A stretch of 64,000 nt of DNA from Nymphaea colorata (Eukaryota > Streptophyta > Magnoliopsida > Nymphaeales > Nymphaeaceae), in assembly GCF_008831285.2 (NCBI RefSeq), contig NC_045140.1:6365528-6429527 (forward strand). The letters are read 5' to 3'. The translations under genes and the position numbers were made by a program. This document shows positions 57,501 through 64,000 of the stretch, piece after piece; position 1 is the stretch's first letter, and each line of letters starts with the position of its first letter. The notes beneath the pieces are model-generated. The model was not told the DNA's origin. It saw only the letters and a list, made by a program, of their open reading frames with translations, and did no database searches.

Positions 57501-59231
57501 CCGCATTGCAAGGTATTCTTATCAGGTTGATGGATTTATTTCTTGATTCTTGAATCCCCTAAAACTATGTTGTTGCTTCTGTGATTTCTTGGCATAATTG
57601 GTCTCCATCCATTCTTTATCTTATGTTGCAATGTTGTAAAACTTGGCTCAATTGGCCTACTCAAATAAATCAGCGGCAAATTTATTTGATAAGTCGGGCT
57701 GATACAATGCTGCCACAGGTATTTACTTTTTTTTTTTAATTTTTAAATTTATATTTCTGAAGTTTTTCTTTTTTATTATATATATATCTACATTTATTTT
57801 TTTAAATGTATATAATAATATTATATGCTGAATTGGCAGACTGGCGGGTTGAATTCAATTTTGATTTAACATTACTGGTTAAAGCTGCATGTATCTTGTG
57901 AAGCTGCATGCTTCTATTCATGGTCGTTTGTGTTATTCCTTGGAGAGCATTATTTGTCCTTAAAATATCTTGTGCTGCTGTATCTTTCATTGATATTCTG
58001 TTTTGATCGCATCTGTTCAGAAGGGTCACCTTTTTTTTCCTCTGTAATACTCTTGTTGATACTTCATACCATTTTCCATAGCAATCTCAAGGATTTATTT
58101 TCATGTTTCTTGTCACAGGTTGACAAAAACCTTTCGTTCTTAGAGGGATTTATCCAACAAGCCTTGAAAAATGGTGCCAGTCCTTATGTTCCTGAGTCTG
58201 AGCGGTCTGGAGTTGCTAGCATCAGCAATTTCCGGAATCAGGACCATCATGAGACTTCAGCTCATTCTCTCAGATTTGAAGCTTACGAGGTTCCAAAACC
58301 ACCGGTGGTGCTAGCACATGCTTCTCCAGTCACTCAAATGCCTTCCACTGACATTGTTGCTGTATCTGATTCAATGACTTCCAAGGAAGATCACCAAGCC
58401 TCTGCACCCCCAACTATTCCTGATGCTTCAGCTGATAGTGGTCTTAGGCTTCGACTTGATGGTGTACAAAAGAAATGGGGACGACAAACTTACTCATCAG
58501 CAGCTCCATCAACTACTTCATCCAGCAGTCATAAAGCAGCCAGCGACATCACACATTCTGATTTATATGTATCCAGCAGCTCCCATTCAAGGGATCTCTC
58601 ATATGATTCAAGAAGACAGCAGCCTGAAGTCTCAGCTGAGAAGCAGAAACTTGCAGCATCTATATTTGGGGCGTCTTCAACCAAAGCTGAAAATAAAACA
58701 CCAGGTGGATCAAAAGCATCGAAAAGCAGCCATGCAAGAGCCGAAAAAGTACAGTCTTCAATGGTGGTTGCTTCATCTGCTGAAGCTCCTACTGGGAAAA
58801 CTATTCCTTCTCAACCTCCTCCAGACCTTCTTGATTTGGATGAGGACAATGGACCGAGCATTAACACATCAGCTGTTGAAGATCCTTTTAAGCAATTGGA
58901 AGGCCTTCTTGCTCCACCCGCGGTTCCTCCATCTGTCAAACCTGATGCGTCTCTTGCCCCCACTCAGGCAGTCGATCTCATGGCACTGTACTCCGACGCA
59001 CCAACTGCAGGGCAGCTTGATGCAGTTAGTTTATCTTCAACCAATATGGATGCTGCCTTCCTCAAATCTGGTCCATCTGACGATAACGGGAACTCTAATG
59101 GAATAACTGTGACTATGGTTAAGAAGGGCCCATCCACACAGGATTCCCTTCAGAAGGATGCACTTTCTAGACAGGTTGGAGTAATACCTTCAGGCAGAAA
59201 CCCACATCTTTTCAAGGATTTGCTTGGCTGA
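44420..59231 (+). CDS. AP4E: AP-4 adaptor complex subunit epsilon, 11 exons
   Basis: Large subunit of the AP-4 coat adaptor, which acts at the trans-Golgi network in sorting cargo such as vacuolar receptors. Exons: 44420-45022, 45613-45798, 45990-46205, 46354-46464, 47257-47454, 47554-47685, 48644-48700, 48785-48901, 49184-49261, 55624-55767, 58119-59231. The total is 984 aa, slightly longer than the roughly 938 I recall for Arabidopsis. Residues 1-614 are the adaptin trunk of alpha-helical repeats, with typical segments such as KRTGYLAVTLFLNEDHDLI, RLCDNDPGVMGASLCPLFD and WVLGEYGTADGKY. The last exon (370 aa) is a Ser/Pro-rich, probably disordered tail holding KLAASIFGASS, a clathrin-box-like LLDLDE (about 849-855) and a C-terminal LFKDLLG. 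Every intron is phase 0. Intron 5 needs a GC donor (CAG|GCATGT). Intron 9 is 6.4 kb and filled with repeats. The ATG is the first in its frame after a GC-richer leader. Confidence 0.95.
48060..48114. repeat. Compound (GT)n(GA)n microsatellite in AP4E intron 6
   Basis: About ten GT units pass directly into about seventeen GA units. It lies wholly within the intron, more than 370 bp from either exon. Confidence 0.92.
50640..52024. repeat. Tandem duplication in AP4E intron 9
   Basis: Two direct copies of about 440 bp: copy 1 is 50640-51079 and copy 2 is 51082-52024. Both begin AAAGGCTCAAAGYCAGCCCA and share AAAAAGGACATGAGTCTTGT, the TTGGATCGAG motifs and CTCAAGCTGG...GGTTCAGCCATGCTC near the end. 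Copy 2 is interrupted by the MITE at 51385-51858. Copy 1 preserves the uninterrupted site (ACAGCTTTGGTTAAA near 50913). Confidence 0.88.
51385..51858. mobile_element. hAT-like MITE 2 (474 bp) in AP4E intron 9
   Basis: The terminal inverted repeats are CTATGTCACATAGGTA (left) and CTTTGTCACATGGGTA (right, reverse-complemented). The flanking 8-bp duplications are CAACATAG (51377-51384) and CAGCATAG (51859-51866), one mismatch. It carries an (AT)n run near its left end (about 51456-51502). It matches MITE 1 at 10700-11506 in its ends, the position of the AT run and the interior CGGATACGG / CCGTATCCGG words. It is non-autonomous and sits inside copy 2 of the tandem duplication. Confidence 0.8.
52463..53228. 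mobile_element. hAT-like GATACG element A (766 bp)
   Basis: Starts CAGTGTTGTACGATACG and ends in TTACAACATTG, so the termini are inverted repeats of the form CARTGTTGTA. The flanking 8-mers ACGAAAAG (52455-52462) and ACGAAAAA (53229-53236) are a near-perfect hAT-length target duplication. Both ends are crowded with GATACG words. The interior is closely similar to element B, including a His-rich antisense frame (52908-52681) that may be a transposase relic. No complete transposase is present. Confidence 0.8.
53268..53970. mobile_element. hAT-like GATACG element B (703 bp)
   Basis: A second copy of the same family in the same orientation, 39 bp after element A. It has the same CAGTGTTGTACGATACG start and ACAACATTG end, and a perfect 8-bp target duplication TTAAAAAG (53260-53267 and 53971-53978). 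It shares the interior block AGATTGTGCYGYCGTGGAGG and the antisense frame at 53730-53449, with several small indels relative to element A. Confidence 0.85.
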
Positions 59232-60940
59232 ACTGTTAGTTGACACTGCAGCTCTATAATGGTTGGATGTGCAAGGCATTTACATGTTCTTGCATCAGGC
59301 TTCGGTCTCCAGTTTGAGTCGGTTGCTTGAGGAGTTTGTTTGCTTTGATCAAGAAAACATTCAGAGCATGGAAGGAAAAAATCAAGTGTTGGAATTTGCA
59401 GAAAGCATGCTAATGCTCAGAGAGATGCTCACAGGCTTATTTCTGGTAGTTGTAGCCTGATACACGGGGGCCAGAACCGGAAATGGGAGATGTGGCATGT
59501 ACAAGTCGGACTTGAGTGGAAGTTTTGCACGAATTTCTTTAGTAGATTGATTATGCGGCAAGAGTTTTGAAACCAGCCCACTTGGTTGTATAGTAAGTTA
59601 ATCTAAGGGCCTCAAAATTCTTTACTGTTGCATCTGTTATTGGGACATCTTGAGCATTCAGCATGAGTGAAATAAGCTGTTTAGCAATATCATTAGCACA
59701 TCTGTGCCCATGTGAGTGCCAAACTGTTTGCATCTGGTTTGATTAGTGATAAGATCTGGTAGGATAGACGTGGCAACGATGAACCAGTAGTGAATCAGGT
59801 TGACCTGAGGGTCCATGATCAGCCAAGGGATTGGCTTTGGCTGGTATGTGAGAGATCCAGCTACCTTTTCGTGTCAGAGGAGATGTTTGGGAAGCAGCAT
59901 GATCAGGTAACGAGTCTGAATAGGCGTTCTCCTTGTGCCACTTCCAGTCTGGATCTAATATGATTCTAACCGATCTAATGTGTTGAATTTGGTAATGATC
60001 ATGTGATCTGATGCTGGTTTCCTGCTTGGTCTATCTGATCATATGCTACCCGTATATTGTTTCTCATGTTCATGCAAAAGATCTGGGGAATGTAGTTAGT
60101 AGTTTGTGCCTATGCAGCTCACCATGAACTTGATCATGTTTGGAGCATGTTTCAAACCCGCATGGCGAATCTTGATGTCAGCTTTATCTCAAGTTGGGGA
60201 ATCCTAACTGTGATCCTAGATACTAAAAACCTAGTATTTTCTTCAAATTTCAGTAACCTTCATGATCTATCAGGCGGCTTGCGCCTGTCTTTTCTAGGCT
60301 TGGCTATCTCAAGCTTGTGCTCGGTTTAGGTTGAGAGCCCAGTCTGCTTACTGCGGGTTCATGATTGTCCGTCTAACGAACTCATCAGGGTGGCCAAAGG
60401 TAAGGTTTGAATGATGACCATCGTAGTTGATATAGGGTCTCCTTGACATTAAGAACAGCATGTGTGGGTGTTCAACTAATCTGTCCCAAATTATTCATTT
60501 TACACTCACTAAGGTTTTACACCCAAATATAACCAATATAACCAGGGATTGATGAGTTTATGGAGGATCCAGAAATGATCAGTAACCCCTTGTAACCAAA
60601 CTGTAAACAATAATGTCTAGAACTATGGTTTAGTAAACTGGGGTCTCGGATCAGGTTGGATTTAGGCATTACACATCGAAGTAATCTCAGTACTAGTTTG
60701 ATCGACGATCAGATCTAGATTTGAATGCACAATTTTGACACCTAAATCAATTTCGTTCGTGCATGGGGAAAAAAAAATTGGGTCGTCAAGCGAATTTTAA
60801 ATGAAGAGAAAAATAAATCAACATATAATTATATATGAGGAATGTATTGTGACTAAGAATTTTGCTTGAACACTGAAATTCAGAAAAATAAATTATTGGA
60901 ATGCCTAACGATTTTGTCTGGGAAGGTGGGCGTCCAGCAG

Positions 60941-61047
60941 GGGATGCAAATGGATCGGACAGATAAGGATCAGACATATGTCTTAGTTTCCAACAGGAAA
61001 AAAGTTTGCAAAACGGCCCACTTTAGTTCCGATCTATTTGCATCTCC
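60941..61047. repeat. Short inverted repeat around GATGCAAAT
   Basis: Left arm 60941-60959 (GGGATGCAAATGGATCGGA) pairs with right arm 61028-61047, 17 of 19 positions, around a loop of about 68 bp. It may be a small MITE or a structural element. No target duplication is clear. Confidence 0.5.
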
Positions 61048-61764
61048 AATGTTTAGATCAGCTTCTCAATAGACATTCACAACTCGAGATGTGGTTATCC
61101 TCTGGAATTTCAGATATTCTCAGCAGAGAAAAAAACAAAAAAATGTCTTCCCTTTTCTCAATGAGAAATTTTTTCTCTGTGAATTTGGCAGTGATACCCC
61201 TAGTGAAAGTTTTCCTGTGTACCAAATTCAGATGAAATTCTTCTGGTTTAGAAGGCAACTTGTATGGCTTCTCCAAGTGTTAACTTGAAACTGTGAGCTT
61301 TTGCCCTCTTTCTTCATAGTTCTTGCACATCGTGCAACATGAAATGTCTCATTCCATGAAAATTTTCATACTACAAACGAGCGTTTAAGGGTTTGGTTCG
61401 CCCCAATAAGTTGGGTCACATTTAGAATAGCAAAGTTTTAGAAGTTCAATACTTTAGATGTCTCTTTTAGCATCTATTGCTAAGTTTATGCTCAAGCCAG
61501 GAAGATGTAAAAGGGAGACATTATCCCCATAACATCCAACTGAAGCCTTCATTAGGCTTAAGAGTAAAAACCTTCAAGTGGATGGACGCTGAAAGTTTGT
61601 TATTCTCACAAGCATCTATTCCCAGCTTTTGAAAAGATTTCAAGAGAGCAAAAGCATCTCCACAAAAAATCGCCTCAAACTTTCCCATGCAATAAGATGT
61701 CTGCGTAAAATCGGGTAAAACATTTCCATTGAAAATAAATAAATAATTCACCCAAAATCGACAG

Positions 61765-61769
61765 AAAAA
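61765..61769 (-). terminator. Pol III terminator of tRNA-Val
   Basis: On the - strand a TTTTT run begins 13 nt after the 3' end of the tRNA gene, the expected RNA polymerase III stop signal. Confidence 0.75.
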
Positions 61770-61781
61770 CAGAGTGATGAT

Positions 61782-61855
61782 TGTCTGAGCCCGGGTTCGA
61801 ACCGGGGACCTCTAGTGTGTGAGACTAGCGTGATAACCAACTACACCACCCAGAC
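61782..61855 (-). tRNA. tRNA-Val (anticodon CAC)
   Basis: The 74-nt - strand sequence folds into a full cloverleaf. The acceptor stem GTCTGGG pairs with CTCAGAC (one G-T pair), with discriminator A. The D-arm contains GTAGTTGGTTATCAC. The anticodon stem CTAGT/ACTAG encloses the loop CTCACAC, giving anticodon CAC. The T-arm has GGTTCGAACC as the internal B box, and TGGTGTAGTTGG forms the A box. There is no intron. The gene is divergent from the PPR gene, whose start codon is 137 bp away. Confidence 0.97.
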
Positions 61856-61886
61856 AGTTGTTGAAGACCAGCCACGCAAAAAGTAA

Positions 61887-61894
61887 TATAAAAA
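61887..61894 (+). promoter_or_regulatory. TATA-like box of the PPR gene
   Basis: TATAAAAA lies 99 bp upstream of the start codon at 61993, in the short interval shared with the divergent tRNA gene. Its distance leaves room for a leader of about 70 nt. Confidence 0.45.
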
Positions 61895-61973
61895 CACTCC
61901 TCAACTTCCCGCGCGGAGTTTCCTCGCAGAGAGTGCGCATTAGCCATTAGGCCCGCGCTTTTCATCCTTCTCC

Positions 61974-62114
61974 ATGGCACTCGGAGAGAGGGATGAGTCC
62001 TCATCTCCATGGCCAGCAACCGCTCAACTTCGCACAGATCATCAACCTCCTCCGGCTGTCCGCAACGACGCAGAACCCATCTCTCGGCCGATCTCTCCAT
62101 GCCCACATCATTAA
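61974..62114 (+). other. Upstream out-of-frame ORF overlapping the PPR start
   Basis: An ATG at 61974 lies in a good context (CTCCATGGC) 19 nt before the PPR start and opens a 46-codon frame that ends at a TAA (62112-62114). It overlaps the beginning of the PPR coding sequence in another frame. If transcription begins upstream of 61974, this uORF could lower PPR translation, or leaky scanning could bypass it. Confidence 0.4.
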
Positions 62115-63855
62115 AACTGGCCTCCATAATTCCTCCCGTATGCCGAACACAACCCTCATCGGGATGTACGACAGGTGCGCGCTCCTCCCGGAGGCCCGCC
62201 AAGTATTTGACGAGATGTCTCACAGAGACGCCGTCTCCTGGGCTTCCATGCTCACCGCTTACACTCATTCCGGCCACGCCGACCTCGCGCTGACTCTCTT
62301 TGCCTCCGTCTCCGCAGCCGGCGGCATTGAGCTTGACGACTTCATGTACGCCACGCTCGCGCGTGCCTGCGGTAGCGTAGCCGCGTTGAGGCAAGGCAAG
62401 CAGGTGCACGCAAACTTCGTTACTTCCGACTGGTCCCATGACGATGTCGCGAAGTCCGCCTTGGTCGACATGTATGCGAGATGTGGGTGCGTCGATGATG
62501 CTCGTGGCGTCTTCGATTCTATGTCGAGCTGGTCCTACGTCGCCCGGACGGCCATGATTAATGGGTACTCGAGAAACGGGCGTTTTTCGGATGCCATTTG
62601 TCTCTTCCAGCGGTTTTCCGACCGGAACGTGGTTTCCTGGACCGCCCTCATATCGGGCTTCGTTCAGAACGGTGATGGTTGTGGTGCGTTTTCCCTTTTT
62701 AACGAGATGAGGAGCTATGGTGTTGCGATCGACCCATTTCTCTTATCGTGCGTCGTTGGTGGTTCTGCTAACATGGCGGCGCTGGAGCTGGGCAGACAGT
62801 TTCATTCTCTTGTTGTGAAATGTGGGTTTGAGACGAGTATGGTTGTCTGCAATTCCCTTATTGACATGTATGCGAAATGCAGCAATATCATAGCGGCAAG
62901 CAAAGTGTTTGATATGTTGCCTCAGAGAGATGTTGTATCTTGGACGACGATGATCGTTGGCTTGGCTCAACATGGGCGCCCCGAGGACGCGTTTGATTTG
63001 TTTCGAGCAATGGTTGATGCTGGGATGAAGCCCAATCAAGTGACCTTTGTTGGCTTGCTATATGCCTGTAGTCATGCTGGGCTGGTCGAGGAAGGCCGCA
63101 GGATTTTCAGTTCAATGAGTGAAGATCATGGGATTAAGCCTGTGCTGCAGCATTATACATGCATGTTGGACCTGTTGGGGCGAGCAGGGCTCCTCGATGA
63201 GGCAGAGGAGGTTGTTAGAAGCATGCCCATGGAGCCTGATGAAGCCTCGTGGGCCTCTCTGCTGAGTGCTTGTCTGAACCATGGAGCCACTAAAATGGGA
63301 ACTAAAATCGCTGATCATCTGCTCAATTTAGATCCCGAGGACCCATCGACGTATATTCTTTTGTCGAATGCATATGCTGCTTCTGGTATGTGGGATCAGA
63401 TGTCAAAGGTGCGGAGGTTGATGGCAGCAAGGGATGTCAAGAAGCAGCCTGGTTATAGCTGGGTGGAACTTGGCAAGGGAAGTCATGTTTTCTATGCTGG
63501 AGATGTTTCACACCCGATGAAAGAGGAGATATTGGCTCTGCTTGGTAGATGGCATGTGGAGATGAAGAAAAGGGGCTACGTTCCTGATACGAGCTTCGTG
63601 TTGCATGACTTGGAGCAGCAAGAGAAGGAGCAGCAGCTGTACCTGCACAGCGAGAGGCTGGCTATTGCATATGGTTTTATTAAGGCAGCTCCTGGAACGG
63701 CCATTAGAATCGTCAAGAACCTTCGCATTTGTGGCGACTGTCATACCGTTATCAAGTTAATCTGTAGCATAATTTGCCGGGAAATCATCGTAAGGGATGC
63801 GACACGGTTTCATCATTTCAAAAATGGCAAATGCTCTTGTGGAGATTTTTGGTGA
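61993..63855 (+). CDS. DYW-class pentatricopeptide repeat protein, intronless
   Basis: A probable organellar C-to-U RNA-editing factor of 620 aa in a single exon, as is usual for this family. The body is a PLS-type array of PPR motifs, seen as repeated LVDMYARCG / LIDMYAKCS, VVSWTALISGFVQNG, VVSWTTMIVGLAQHG and VTFVGLLYACSHAGLVEEG units. The E/E+ region follows (ADHLLNLDPEDPSTYILLSN, PGYSWVELG). The C-terminal DYW deaminase domain has HSE (His552, Glu554), CGDC (Cys580, Cys583), HH (607-608), CSC (614, 616) and ends in DFW in place of the usual DYW. It closely resembles Arabidopsis At4g14050, which I recall as the mitochondrial editing factor MEF35, but targeting is not obvious from the N-terminus (MSPHLHGQQPLNFAQ). 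The start is the first in-frame ATG; an out-of-frame ATG lies 19 nt upstream. Confidence 0.95.
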   Translation: MSPHLHGQQPLNFAQIINLLRLSATTQNPSLGRSLHAHIIKTGLHNSSRMPNTTLIGMYDRCALLPEARQVFDEMSHRDAVSWASMLTAYTHSGHADLALTLFASVSAAGGIELDDFMYATLARACGSVAALRQGKQVHANFVTSDWSHDDVAKSALVDMYARCGCVDDARGVFDSMSSWSYVARTAMINGYSRNGRFSDAICLFQRFSDRNVVSWTALISGFVQNGDGCGAFSLFNEMRSYGVAIDPFLLSCVVGGSANMAALELGRQFHSLVVKCGFETSMVVCNSLIDMYAKCSNIIAASKVFDMLPQRDVVSWTTMIVGLAQHGRPEDAFDLFRAMVDAGMKPNQVTFVGLLYACSHAGLVEEGRRIFSSMSEDHGIKPVLQHYTCMLDLLGRAGLLDEAEEVVRSMPMEPDEASWASLLSACLNHGATKMGTKIADHLLNLDPEDPSTYILLSNAYAASGMWDQMSKVRRLMAARDVKKQPGYSWVELGKGSHVFYAGDVSHPMKEEILALLGRWHVEMKKRGYVPDTSFVLHDLEQQEKEQQLYLHSERLAIAYGFIKAAPGTAIRIVKNLRICGDCHTVIKLICSIICREIIVRDATRFHHFKNGKCSCGDFW

Positions 63856-64000
63856 CTGGTCATGAGGGTTGTTAGTTTCTGTCTCTGCTGGAAATGCATG
63901 AGCAGCAGCACTAACTTCTGATGCTAACCTTTGGCCAACGGAGGAACTGTTAGTTCAGTCTACTGATCCCATACGATAGAAAACTGGAAAGCTGTCATGA
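63856..64000 (+). other. 3' flank of the PPR gene
   Basis: 145 bases downstream of the PPR stop codon, presumably 3' UTR. No AATAAA is seen before the window ends. Confidence 0.5.

Larger units (their letters stand above)
59232..61781. other. Intergenic region between AP4E and the tRNA gene
   Basis: Begins with the AP4E 3' UTR, where no canonical AATAAA is evident. The rest has no coding character. A short inverted repeat lies at 60941-61047 (arms GGGATGCAAATGGATCGGA and its near-complement). The final stretch contains the Pol III terminator of the tRNA gene. Nothing else is recognisable. Confidence 0.55.

Noticed and set aside
61825-62439. 204-codon open frame on the - strand
   Set aside because: It is a shadow of the GC-rich 5' part of the PPR gene on the other strand and overlaps the tRNA gene.

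Overview
This is a 64 kb stretch of the nuclear genome of a flowering plant. The evidence is three plant-type protein genes on the + strand (two of them split by many introns), a plant-type intronless DYW pentatricopeptide gene, a tRNA gene, abundant Ty1/Copia and LINE remnants, hAT-like miniature elements and AT/GT/GA microsatellites. The introns are long and full of transposon debris (one gene spans 30 kb), so this is not a compact genome such as Arabidopsis. I cannot place it to species.

Layout. 1-2146: truncated Copia element on the - strand (gag remnant, primer-binding site, one LTR). 2147-9133: gene-poor AT-rich DNA with microsatellites and small fold-back repeats. 9262-39599: an 18-exon gene for a plastid acyl-ACP synthetase / acyl-activating enzyme (AAE15/AAE16 type). 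Its introns hold a hAT-like MITE (intron 2), an antisense exon-like segment (intron 3), a nearly intact young Copia element nested inside an old antiparallel Copia (intron 5), LINE remnants (introns 7 and 12), a fold-back element (intron 8) and a tandem duplication that copies a 3' splice site (before exon 16). 39600-44419: intergenic. 44420-59231: an 11-exon gene for the AP-4 adaptor epsilon subunit. Its 6.4 kb intron 9 holds a tandem duplication and three hAT-like MITEs with 8-bp target duplications. 59232-61781: intergenic. 61782-61855: tRNA-Val(CAC) on the - strand. 61993-63855: an intronless DYW-class PPR editing factor. The last 145 bases are its 3' flank.

The three protein genes are independent housekeeping genes: plastid fatty-acid activation, trans-Golgi/vacuolar sorting, and organellar RNA editing. 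They do not form a functional cluster. In Arabidopsis the closest relatives of the AAE and PPR genes, as I recall them, carry neighbouring locus numbers (At4g14070 and At4g14050), so part of this window may be an ancient syntenic block. All exon models were built by hand from reading frames, splice consensus and remembered family sequence. I could not run a transcript alignment or a database search.
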